Shown here: positions 55,834-63,972 of the stretch, in pieces
Layout: each line of letters starts with the position of its first letter
How positions within the stretch are numbered: the stretch's first letter is position 1
Origin: JAPOXR01 sp965221935
GTDB lineage: Bacteria > Pseudomonadota > Alphaproteobacteria > Rhodobacterales > Rhodobacteraceae
Length of the DNA stretch: 64,000 nucleotides
Reading direction: 5' to 3'
Assembly (NCBI GenBank): GCA_965221935.1
Contig: CBDCSZ010000044.1
Coordinates: forward strand, 1-64,000
Notes under the pieces: generated by a model
Told to the model about the DNA's origin: nothing
What the model saw: only the letters and a program-made list of their open reading frames with translations
Database searches by the model: none
Program-made: the position numbers and the translations under genes

Positions 55834-57465
55834 CAGCCAGTAAGGCCGTCACGCCTTCACCGAACGCTTACGACCCGCTTGGTGGTGCGTGAGACCACGA
55901 GATAGCGATAGGCGCCGGCGCGCAGCCACCGCAGGTTGTCCTCGGTCGCGATGCCGCCGTCCATGATGACGACCGCGCCTTCCGGAGCGCCGAGGCTGGT
56001 GAGCATGTGCGTGAGTGTCCTGTGTTCGGTGACATTGCCGGCAAACACCCGGCTGCGCCGGACAAAGCCGCTGGCATCGAGAACCAGGCCAAGCGAAAGC
56101 AGCGGGCAGTCGCTGCGCCGTTCCTTCGAATGCCCGCGCCGCGCCTTGGGCTGGATTGGCGCCCGGCCTTCATAGAACGTGTTGGTGAGATCGTACAGCG
56201 CGATCGTCGGCTTGAGGTCGAACAGGGACCGGGCCCGGGCGAAGAGGTGATCCTCGATGCTGTCCTGATGGGCAAGGAGCAGATCCGAGGCGCGGTAGAG
56301 CGCCATGTCGCTCAGAGCGCCGAAATCGATCCCGAGCATCTCGCCGAGGGCGCTGTGCCGGCGCAGCCAGAAGTTGGTCGCCCGCTCCGAGTTCGGCGCG
56401 GCCATGCGCGCGACAATGGCCGCCAGGGCGCAGCAGCGCTGGCGGCGGTTGAAACCGAGACCGTCGAACAATGCCGGCAGGCCGAGACCGGACAGCGCCT
56501 CGAGCCCGGCATGCTCGACACCGACCGAGCGCCCGTCGCTGTCGCTGGCGGAATTGACATCAACACTCTGCCAGTCCCGCTTCGCGCCTTCCCCGCCGCT
56601 GTCTTTCCCGCGGCCAATCAGCAGGGCGGAGATTCTGCGGGCCTCGGCCTCGATCCCCGGATCGGGATCGGCGAGGCCGAGGGCGGTCTGTCCGGTGAGA
56701 TGATCCGAGATGCGTCGGCACAGGTCCGGCCAGTGCCCGCGCCCGATTGCAAAATGGCGCCCGAGATTGAGAACGGTGCGCTGACGGATCCTGTCCCCCT
56801 CGCGGCGGTTCTCGACCAGGCGGAAGGTGATTTGGTCGCTGCCGTCGCTGGCGGCGCCGGTCTTGGTCTGTCGAATGAACATGCGGCAGCTATAGCAAAA
56901 GGAATCCCCCGCCGCAAGGCATTACTCAAAAAACATGGCACTACAAACGATTCCTGAAACATCGAATCACAATAAATCAATGAGTTGCGAATCGAACACC
57001 GTCAAATCGACCTCAAATCCAACGCAGAAATGTTAAAGATGGGCCAGGACTCGGGAGAAACTTTGAGCCGGGATTATCAACTGTACGCTTGGTGCACAAA
57101 ATAGCCGGAATTCACAGAGTCAATCGGTCGCGCAGGTCTTTCGGCGGGCCGCCGCGGCGCATGGCCGTCGCCGCCGGCCCCGGAGCGGTTTGGCCGCGAG
57201 CGAACCGCACGCACGCTTGACATGCCCCGCGACACGAATTCAATCCCGAACGGAGTGGGCCTCCGGACGCCCGTTCGCCGCCCCGGCAGGACCGGCCAGG
57301 ACGGGGACGATGGATGCGGCCGACCCGACATGACATGACCCGCGACCGCCGGCCGCAGGAAGGCCGCCCGCGGCGAACGCCGGGCACGCCGGCACGTTCC
57401 CCCCGGGCTTCGACACGCCACCCGTGCATGACGTCGCGCGGACATCGACGAAACGTCGCGCGGAC

Positions 57466-59082
57466 ATGAACGAGCTCCTTGCAGGAATCGTGGGCGGCCT
57501 TGGCCTCTTCATCGTGGGGATGTGGATCCTTACCGAGAACCTGAAGGCCCTGGCGACGCGACGACTGCGCAAGGTCGCGGGTCGATGGACCGAGAACCGG
57601 TTGTCGGCCATCGCCTGGGGCGCCCTTGCCGGCGCGGTCACCCAGAGCATGACCGCGATGACCTTCATCGTGGTGAGCATCCTTCGCTCGGGGCTCATAA
57701 CGACCCGGGGCGCGCTCGCACTGATTCTCGGCGGGACCCTCGGCGTGTCCGCCCTCGTCGTGATCGTCACGTTCGACATCAAGGTCGTCTCGCTCTACGC
57801 GCTCGGCGTCGCCGGCGCGGCGGTCGCGAGCGACCGGCTGGCGGGATTCAGGCCCGTGGCGGCTTCCTTCCTCGGAGGGGCCCTCATCGTTCTCGGCCTC
57901 GTGCTCGTCAAGGACGCCGCGGCGCCTCTCGCCGACCACCCCTGGTTCCGGGAGCTGATGGAAGGAGCTGGAGATTCGCTCGCGCTCGCATTCCTGGTCG
58001 CCGCGCTTCTCACGTTCGCCGTGCAGTCCTCGAGCGCAGTCACGATCTTCGGCATCAGTCTCGCGGCGGTCGGGCTCCTCTCCGTCGACCAGGCGATCAT
58101 GGTCATGTACGGAAGCCTGCTCGGGTCGGGCGCGATCCTCTACGTGCTGTCGGCCGGCCTTGCGGGCCAGGCGCGCCAGGCGTCCATGTACCTGGTGGGC
58201 TACAACGTGCTTATCTGCGCGGTGCTGGTTCCGCTCCTGTACGTCGAGATCCGCCTTGGCGTTCCGCTGGTCAAGGCATCGGTCCTTTCCCTGGATCTCG
58301 CCCTGGAGCAGCAGCTCGCCGCCGTCTACGTGTTTCTCTGCGTGTTTCTCCTGCCCGTGATGCTCGCCGGGCTCGGGTGGTCGGCCACGGCGCTCGAGCG
58401 GCTGTGGCCGGCCTCGACCACCGACGCGCTGTCACGCCCCAGATTCCTGCACGATCACGCCTCCGTGGACGTCGAGACCTCGGTGACGCTCGTCGACCTG
58501 GAGCAGAGGTGGGCCATGAAGAACCTCTCCGGATACTTCGACGCGGTGCGCCGGAACGAGAGGATCGGGCCCCTTCGCGCTGGCATGAAGAAGCTCCTTT
58601 CCGAAATCGCCGAGTTCCTGGACGAGCTTCACGCGCTTCATCCCATGCACGGGACCGAGGACCAGAATTCCCTGCGCAATCGCCAGAAGCTCCTGGCTTG
58701 GCTGGAAGAGTCGCTCGGAGTCATGTGCGAGACGCTCGTGAACATCGACGACCAGTCCGCGGTTCGCCAGATGCGCTCGACCGTTTGCGAGAGCGTCGAC
58801 GGCGTGCTCCTTTCGCTGGTCGACACATTGGAGTCCGACGACCCGACGGACTGGGAGATCACGAAAAGACTCACCGGCGACCGCAGCGAGATGATGCGCG
58901 ACATCCGGGCGAGGTACCTGCAATGGGACCCGCCGTTGCCGAAGATCGACCTGATCAACGTCCTGCTGGTCACCAACGCCGTGGAGGAGACGTTCTTCCT
59001 GTTCTCGAAGATGGAGAAGGAGTTCAACCCCACTCCCGACATCCAAGGACCATGTCCCCCACGCCTGACCGCTTGGAACTGA
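57466..59082 (+). CDS. Na/Pi cotransporter family protein with PhoU-like C-terminal domain
   Basis: A 538-residue membrane protein. The N-terminal half holds two inverted Na_Pi_cotrans units with about eight helices: LLAGIVGGLGLFIVGMWIL, then WGALAGAVTQSMTAMTFIVV and LTFAVQSSSAVTIFGISLA, whose QSxT/QSSS motifs bind Na and phosphate. The C-terminal ~200 residues are helical and PhoU-like (SLGVMCETLVNIDDQSAV). The ATG at 57466 (MNELLAG) is chosen over 57424 as it abuts the first helix. Its codons are strongly GC-ending, unlike nearby host genes, so it may be foreign. Nothing is seen between its stop and the intron 3' end near 59295. Confidence 0.87.
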   Translation: MNELLAGIVGGLGLFIVGMWILTENLKALATRRLRKVAGRWTENRLSAIAWGALAGAVTQSMTAMTFIVVSILRSGLITTRGALALILGGTLGVSALVVIVTFDIKVVSLYALGVAGAAVASDRLAGFRPVAASFLGGALIVLGLVLVKDAAAPLADHPWFRELMEGAGDSLALAFLVAALLTFAVQSSSAVTIFGISLAAVGLLSVDQAIMVMYGSLLGSGAILYVLSAGLAGQARQASMYLVGYNVLICAVLVPLLYVEIRLGVPLVKASVLSLDLALEQQLAAVYVFLCVFLLPVMLAGLGWSATALERLWPASTTDALSRPRFLHDHASVDVETSVTLVDLEQRWAMKNLSGYFDAVRRNERIGPLRAGMKKLLSEIAEFLDELHALHPMHGTEDQNSLRNRQKLLAWLEESLGVMCETLVNIDDQSAVRQMRSTVCESVDGVLLSLVDTLESDDPTDWEITKRLTGDRSEMMRDIRARYLQWDPPLPKIDLINVLLVTNAVEETFFLFSKMEKEFNPTPDIQGPCPPRLTAWN

Positions 59083-59416
59083 TATTCTGACTGGTTGATC
59101 GATTCGGCCGCAATTCGATTGCAACTATGGCCTTAACCCAACATAGGTACCAAAAGTCCCACAACGGGTCGGTTCTGGTAGGGGACTGTATTCTTGCTGA
59201 TCCCGAAGCCGTCAACCGGAGTTCTCAGAGGCCGTTGACGGGTAAATGCCCAGGCAAACGCCGCTGATTGCGGCTGAGAGCATCGAAAATTCCCGTAGAG
59301 TCGGGGGGAGGCGCGCCGGGCTGTAGACCGAGGGAGTTGCCGTTGGCCGGCGGCTTTCGCCCTGCGCCGGTGCCTCAGTCTCGGTCATGGCCTGCGTTTC
59401 CTCACCCCCGCTCATC

Positions 59417-59450
59417 AAACCGGACGTGCGGTTCTCCCGCATCCGGCTTT
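59417..59450 (-). ncRNA. Group II intron domain V
   Basis: The 34-nt hairpin on the minus strand begins AAAGCCGGATGCGGGAGAA and closes with CCGCACGTCCGGTTT. The lower stem AGCCGGA/TCCGGTT, the two-nt bulge and the GAGA-type loop are the catalytic domain V hallmarks. It sits 10 bp downstream of the reverse transcriptase stop, the standard position. Confidence 0.9.
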
Positions 59451-59459
59451 CCGACGGGA

Positions 59460-60800
59460 TCATGCCTTCGCCCACGGAAAGCTCTTGGTCTTCGGCCCAA
59501 GTCGGATCAGGCCGTATTCAGTCCACAGCCTCTCGTTCAGGAAGCGCACGAACTCCCCGCTTCTGACTTTGTGCTTGAGACAGAGCCACCGCCGCAGCCG
59601 CCTTGTCGTATGCTCGTCGATGGACCGGTAGGCCGGGCTGACCTGGCCGAGGTCGTAGTAGTTCGCCCAGCCGGACAGCATCCGGTTCAGGCGTCTCACC
59701 ATGTTCTCAGCCGACATGCGCCCATGCCTTTTGGCCGTCTGTTCGCTGACACTGCGGCATATGCTCTGAACGCTCGCCGCGCTCGGGCGGGTGCCGATAT
59801 AAGCCCCTCTGCCCTTCGTGCGGAAGTTGCGTCCGATGCGGTATCCGAGGAACTCGATCGGCTCCTCCGGGCACCGCAGGCACCGGGTCTTTTCCGCGTT
59901 GACCGGAAGCTTCAGTCTCTCCATGACCCGCGCAACCGCGGCCAGCGTTTCCGCCGCCGGGGCCTTGCCGAGCACACAGAAATCATCCGCGTAGTTCACG
60001 ATCTCCGCGGCGAGACGCCGGGCGCAGCCCAGCGTCTTCCAGCCCAGTATGAACCGGCGCATGTAAAGGTTGGACAGGAGCGGAGAGACCGGAGCCCCCT
60101 GCGGGGTTCCCTTCCGCTCCCGGCGGGCCCGGTTCGAGCGGCGTTTGCCGCCCTCGCCGTCATCCTCCTCGACCGGCATTTCCAGCCACGCCTTGATGAG
60201 ACCGAGCATCCGTCCGTCGCTCACGCGGCGGGCGACGCTCTTCATCAGCTCGGCGTGCGGTATCTCGCCGAAATAGTTGGACAGGTCGCCGTCGACCACC
60301 TCATTGTGCCCCGTGTTCAGGAGGCTGTGGACGCGCTTCACCGCGTCCTTCGCGCTCCGCCCCGGCCTGTAGGCATACTGCTCCGGCTGCAGGTCGGCTT
60401 CGAATATCGGCTCAAGCACGAGCATGGCCGATGTCTGCGCCACCCGGTCCCGTATGCAGGGAATGCCCAATGGCCGCAGCTTGCCGGGCTGTTTCTTCGG
60501 AATCATCACCTGCCGCACCGGTTTCGGCGCGTAGGTTCCCTCCCGAAGCTCCCGCGACAGTTCCCCAAGCCACCGCTCCAGTCCTGAAAGTTCGATCTCC
60601 GCAAATGTCTCCCCGTCAACCCCGGCAGAGCCGCCGTTGCGGCGGACCCTGGCCCAGGCTTCGTTCAGGAAATCCATTCGCCAGACCTTGTCAGTCAGGG
60701 CGTGAAAGCGGCGTTCGGGTTCTTCCTTCGCTTTCGCATGCAGCACAGTCTGGAGTTTCCGAACCTTATCTGACCCTGTTAGGCTGCCGCCAGTCGTCAT
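59460..60800 (-). CDS. ltrA: Group II intron reverse transcriptase/maturase
   Basis: A 446-residue intron-encoded protein with all reverse transcriptase blocks: GGSAGVDGETFAEIEL (RT1), VRQVMIPKKQPGKLRPLGIP (RT2), QYAYRPGRSAKDAV (RT3), GDLSNYFGEIPH (RT4, active Asp), GTPQGAPVSPLLSNLYM (RT5), and VNYADDFCVLGK with the YADD catalytic box. The maturase X domain is at about 345-420 (RRLNRMLSGWANYYDLG). There is no C-terminal HNH endonuclease domain, as in several bacterial classes. All catalytic residues are present. A single-residue drift in class assignment is left open. Confidence 0.95.
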   Translation of the reverse strand: MTTGGSLTGSDKVRKLQTVLHAKAKEEPERRFHALTDKVWRMDFLNEAWARVRRNGGSAGVDGETFAEIELSGLERWLGELSRELREGTYAPKPVRQVMIPKKQPGKLRPLGIPCIRDRVAQTSAMLVLEPIFEADLQPEQYAYRPGRSAKDAVKRVHSLLNTGHNEVVDGDLSNYFGEIPHAELMKSVARRVSDGRMLGLIKAWLEMPVEEDDGEGGKRRSNRARRERKGTPQGAPVSPLLSNLYMRRFILGWKTLGCARRLAAEIVNYADDFCVLGKAPAAETLAAVARVMERLKLPVNAEKTRCLRCPEEPIEFLGYRIGRNFRTKGRGAYIGTRPSAASVQSICRSVSEQTAKRHGRMSAENMVRRLNRMLSGWANYYDLGQVSPAYRSIDEHTTRRLRRWLCLKHKVRSGEFVRFLNERLWTEYGLIRLGPKTKSFPWAKA

Positions 60801-61697
60801 GTCCCTGCCTCCTTTCCATGCCTCTCCCGAAGTCAGGCCCCTTTCCTCGGCCGGCGTTACCCGGCGTCTTCAGTCATACGGGCCTGTCCGCCACCCTGCC
60901 GGCCCGGACTGGTCCTCGCGGGTTTCCGGTTTGGCCGGTGCGGGCCACCGGCAGGGCTTCCCGTGTTGCCACGCTTTCCATCTTCCGCGCATGCCGGCGC
61001 CAGTACCCCGGCGGAAACGGGCCGGTGCATCTGTCGCTTGCTTCCCAGCCCGCCGTCGGCCTTCCCCTTACTTCAGGAGGGTCGGCTTCCGCGTCTTTCT
61101 TTCGAGGCCTGCGCGGCGTTCACTCATATTCCGGCCTGCGCGGTCGCTGAGCCGCCCGAGGCGGCCCTTCTGCACCAGAGTGCTTCAGTCTACATCGTTA
61201 CCTCCGTAAACCGCTCTGGCTGCTACCAGCCGAAGCGACAATTGCTGAGCGGGTTTCGCACCCGCAAGGAAAACGCGCCTTTCCACGGCGCACTGAAATT
61301 TCGCCTATACAGGGTATGATCTCTCGAACGACAAACTGCGATCCGGATCGTAATCTGGAGTCGAAACGCGAGGGTTTGCCGCCTCTGCTCGGACCGGAGA
61401 CGGTGGAGACGGCGGATCCGGCGTAGTCGTTTCTCCATGCAAACCGTGCGACCTGCTTTCCAATCACAATCCGGACCGCCTGGATTGTAATGGAGGTGTA
61501 CCCCTTCCCCGCCGTCAGCCGCGGAGCTCCCGGATCCGCTCCTTCGGGAAGTGACGGTAGAACGCGGTGCGCCCGATCGAGAGGTTGCGGATCACGTCGC
61601 TGACGAAGGGATAGCCCCTGGTATCCCGCAGCATCGCCTCGGCCTGGCGGCGCAGCTCCGGCGTCAGCTTGCTCGGCCGCCCTCCCCTCCGGCCGCG

Positions 61698-63972
61698 CAA
61701 TGGCATTTCCTTAACGATTCGGCGTCATTTCCTTAAGGGGGCGCGCCATTTCCGGAGCGGCTTCGCCCCTTTTCCGGCAAGGTTCGGTTTCAGGTCACGC
61801 GGTCTGGTGTCGTCTCCGCTGCCACTTTCCGACGGGTTTTTGGGACCGGCGCGGGAATGACCGTCCCGGCCGCAGCCGCGCCCGGGCCGCGAGGACCGAG
61901 TTCGCCACGCGGCTCACGGCGTCGGCCAGCGCCGACGTCTGCGTCAGGATCAGCTCCTCGAGACTGCCGGCCAGCATGGCCAGCGCGTTTGTGAAGTTCG
62001 TCCGCATCTTCGGCAGATCGCCTTCGTGCGCTTCGTCCAGCGCGGCGTCTCCGCGGTTCGTGAACAGGCGCGCCATGGCGATCAGGTTGAAGTGGGCGTA
62101 GAGCTCCTGGCGGACGCCGCGCTCGCTTCTGCCGTGGAACTCCTCCACCGCGAGGGTTGTCTTGGATATCTTGAACAGCTCCTCGATTCCCCACCGTCCG
62201 TGATAGAGTTCCGAGAGGTCTTTCCGGCTGTATCGCTCCGTATCGGCGAGGGTCGTGGCGAGCACATATCGGCTTTCTCCGATGTCGTATCGGACCAGGC
62301 GCAGGACAATCGGGGAGGACGGCTCCGGGATGCCCGCGGCCTTCAGCCTGCGCAGGGCGTTTTTGCCCGGGGTGATCCTGACGAGGGCGTCGTCGCGGTC
62401 CCCGTCGCGGAATCTGTCGAACCCGGCCGCGGAGTTGCGCTGGATGCGGAACACCGGGTGCAGTCCCCGCGCCGTCATGTCGCGGAGCAGGACGAAGGAG
62501 AAGTATCCGCGGTCGAAGACGACGACGTCGCCGGGCGAGAGGGCGCCGAGATGGGCGCGCGCGGCGGCGCGCTCGTCGGCGCCGGACGTGAGGGTGAAGT
62601 CGGCCGGCATGCGGCTGTCGAGGCGGTAAAGACAGGACAGCAGGCCCTGCGGATAGTGGGCGCCGCCGAGGCGGCGGCACTGGTCCCACAGCTCCGCGGT
62701 CACGGTTGTGTAGCCTTTCCGGCCGCGCGACAGTGCCAGGCGGAACACGAAAAGCATAATAATCAGGGTGTTAAGCGTCCGGCGCCGCTTCATCCATGTC
62801 TCGTCGCGGCGCGCGGCGATGTCGGCGGCCGCGTCGGCGATCCGGGACCACATCGCGGCGAAGCCGTGGTCAAAGGCGGCGGGAGAGCGGCGTTTCGGCC
62901 GCGGCCCGGGTGTCGTCTCCCCCTTCAGGACCGCGCGGAACTCCGGGTCCAGCGGCCGGACCAGAATCTCCTTGGCCGGCTTGGCGCCGCGCCCGCTGCG
63001 CTTTCCGGCCGTCATGCCGATCGTCTCCCAGTTGGCGGCCTTGTGGCAGGCGCCGTCGAAGCGGGTCGGGTCGATGAAGGTCTCGCAGAGGACCGGGCGG
63101 CAGCCGTGGTTCGCCTCCCAGCGTTCCGCAAGCCCGCGCAGGGCCAGCGCCAGCGCCTTCGACGCCAGATTGTCGACGCGGACCCACGGCAGCACGAGAA
63201 AGCGGCTGTTCGACACCGCAAGGTGCAGGCGGCGGCCGCGGTCAGCCTCGCTCCAGCCGATCCATTCGTCCCTCGCCGGCAGCTCCCGCGCCGCCGCCTC
63301 GAACAGCAGAACGGCCAGCGGCCGCCCGCTCCGGTCGCGGACGAACCAGCGGATGTGCGGGCCGAAGGGCCGCGGACAGCCGAGATAATGACAGCGGTCC
63401 ACGAGCGCTTTCCACAGGGCGGCGTCCTCCGGCGACGCCGCCTCCTCCAGGGCCAGGGGCTCCAGGGCCGCGAGACCGCAGGCGATCTCCGGCTGCGGGT
63501 CGGACGCCCGCACATGGACAATCGGCCCGGGCGGCTGTTTCGCGGCCGTGCCGCGCTTCTCCGGCAGGGTCAGGATCCCGCACTCCTCAAGGCGCTCGAG
63601 AACACGCAGGCACGCAGAGACGCGGTATTCACCTTTCGGCGTTGTCCAGCCCAGGTGCTCGCAGATGGTCTTCGACAGCTCGTTGCGGCTGTCGTTCGGG
63701 AGCATCGCGACGGTCTCTGCGATGTCGGCGATCTGGCGCCGTGTGAAACGCCGGCCGAAAAAAGTGGTGGACTTGAGGGCCTCGATTCGCGGGTCCATGG
63801 CTGCGCTCCCGGCGGGACAGTCTGATTCGCGCCTAACATGCAGCGGCGGTGTAGCCGTGTCAACCCCGGAAGCCGGAAAAAAGGAGCGGACGGAAAAAGA
63901 GCGTGGAATCAGATGACTGCCGCCGCGGACAGAACGGCGTCAAAATCATGCCGGCCTAATGAAATGCCATTG
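61698..63972 (-). mobile_element. Insertion sequence encoding a DUF4338-IS4 transposase fusion (2,275 bp)
   Basis: The terminal inverted repeats are CAATGGCATTTCCTTA at the left and CAATGGCATTTCATTA at the right (read inward), differing at one position. A perfect 10-bp direct duplication, TCCGGCCGCG on the plus strand, flanks it at 61688-61697 and 63973-63982. The element contains one gene, on the minus strand. The duplication size fits the IS4 superfamily (9-13 bp). The target is inside a serine recombinase gene. The near-perfect repeats and intact gene suggest recent transposition. Confidence 0.92.
61795..63798 (-). CDS. DruA-like DUF4338 domain fused to an IS4-family DDE transposase
   Basis: A 667-residue protein with two parts. 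Residues 1-95 are a helical lead-in (RRFTRRQIADIAETVAMLP, ICEHLGWTTPKGEYRVSA) like the start of the IS66 passenger. Residues ~115-290 are DUF4338: LVDRCHYLGCPRPFGPHIRW, RPLAVLLFEAAARELPARDE, WIGWSEADRGRRLHL, VSNSRFLVLPWVRVDNLASK and CETFIDPTRFDG. Residues ~310-640 are an IS4-type transposase: LNTLIIMLFVFRLALSRG, VVFDRGYFSFVLLRDM (catalytic Asp), and YHGRWGIEELFKISK, which fits the Y-(2)-R-(3)-E-(6)-K signature exactly. No frameshift or stop is seen. It is the only gene of the element. Confidence 0.9.
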   Translation of the reverse strand: MDPRIEALKSTTFFGRRFTRRQIADIAETVAMLPNDSRNELSKTICEHLGWTTPKGEYRVSACLRVLERLEECGILTLPEKRGTAAKQPPGPIVHVRASDPQPEIACGLAALEPLALEEAASPEDAALWKALVDRCHYLGCPRPFGPHIRWFVRDRSGRPLAVLLFEAAARELPARDEWIGWSEADRGRRLHLAVSNSRFLVLPWVRVDNLASKALALALRGLAERWEANHGCRPVLCETFIDPTRFDGACHKAANWETIGMTAGKRSGRGAKPAKEILVRPLDPEFRAVLKGETTPGPRPKRRSPAAFDHGFAAMWSRIADAAADIAARRDETWMKRRRTLNTLIIMLFVFRLALSRGRKGYTTVTAELWDQCRRLGGAHYPQGLLSCLYRLDSRMPADFTLTSGADERAAARAHLGALSPGDVVVFDRGYFSFVLLRDMTARGLHPVFRIQRNSAAGFDRFRDGDRDDALVRITPGKNALRRLKAAGIPEPSSPIVLRLVRYDIGESRYVLATTLADTERYSRKDLSELYHGRWGIEELFKISKTTLAVEEFHGRSERGVRQELYAHFNLIAMARLFTNRGDAALDEAHEGDLPKMRTNFTNALAMLAGSLEELILTQTSALADAVSRVANSVLAARARLRPGRSFPRRSQKPVGKWQRRRHQTA

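Larger units (their letters stand above)
52942..55871 (+). mobile_element. IS66-family element (2,930 bp, ISBst12-like) with a DUF4338 passenger
   Basis: The ends are inverted repeats starting GTAAGCGTTCGGTAAGG on the left and GTAAGCGTTCGGTGAAGG on the right (read inward). An exact 8-bp target duplication, GACCCGCT, flanks it (52934-52941 and 55872-55879), the size expected for IS66. It carries a single tnpC-type transposase without the accessory tnpA/tnpB, and a second gene overlapping its stop that encodes a DruA-like DUF4338 protein. The transposon has jumped into an IS1634-like transposase gene. Confidence 0.93.
52115..56882 (-). pseudogene. IS1634-family transposase split by IS66
   Basis: The N-terminal part (56882 to 55872, 337 codons) includes RARSLFDLKPTIALYDLTNT, RVFAGNVTEHRTLTHML and VVIMDGGIATEDNLRWL. 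The C-terminal part (52933 to 52115) continues in the same frame with FDSDEARAITTA, then YATLTDAEAVFRSLKSELGL and PIFHHKQGRADAHLFISVLA, the Y-R-E-K region. Joined, the protein is about 609 residues with no other defect. So the transposase was intact when IS66 arrived, and precise loss of IS66 would restore it. Confidence 0.87.
51996..57043 (-). mobile_element. IS1634-like element carrying a nested IS66 element
   Basis: The ends share the inverted repeat CCCATCTTTAACATT (51996-52010 and, inverted, 57029-57043), with weaker matching further in (GCGTTGATTT against GCGTTGGATTT). The direct flanks are CCAG on both sides (51992-51995, 57044-57047). Without the IS66 and its duplicated 8 bp the element is 2,110 bp. 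Its transposase is on the minus strand. A second short inverted motif (TTGTAGTGC near 52010 and GGCACTACAAA near 56936) lies inside. If the family's target duplication is longer than 4 bp, the ends may be off by a base or two. Confidence 0.75.
51711..57104 (+). pseudogene. Small hypothetical gene interrupted by a nested transposon
   Basis: The 5' part, 51711-51995 (95 codons from MSEEFDSNDTRGPPPSSD to SCPHRFQ), ends at the transposon. Skipping the element and one copy of the 4-bp duplication CCAG, the frame resumes at 57048 with DSGETLSRDYQLYAWCTK and a TAG at 57102-57104. The restored protein is 113 residues, hydrophilic, with no recognised domain. That the frame continues exactly across the predicted ends supports both the gene and the element limits. 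Confidence 0.65.
59295..61261 (-). mobile_element. Group II intron, about 1.97 kb
   Basis: The 5' end is placed at GTGCGAAACC (61261 downward on the minus strand), matching the GUGYG start of group II introns. The intron-encoded reverse transcriptase is at 60800-59460, after about 460 nt of structured 5' RNA. Domain V is at 59450-59417. A long domain VI closes by pairing GAGCGGGGG with CCCCCCGACTC, and the 3' end is expected just after CTCTAC (near 59295). The exon junctions have not been tested; a one- or two-base error is possible. The flanking DNA (61262-61514) holds no gene. Confidence 0.75.

Noticed and set aside
57522..59090. 522-residue plus-strand frame in the Na/Pi gene
   Set aside because: Very Arg-rich reading of the second codon phase of a GC-rich gene; the cotransporter frame explains the region.
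61440..61500. Inverted repeat CACAATCCGG...TGGATTGTAAT as another transposon end
   Set aside because: A short palindrome with no partner copy or associated gene could be a terminator or chance; not enough to call an element.
62026..63825. 599-residue plus-strand open frame
   Set aside because: Shadow of the DUF4338-IS4 transposase on the other strand; composition is low-complexity and no family is recognisable.
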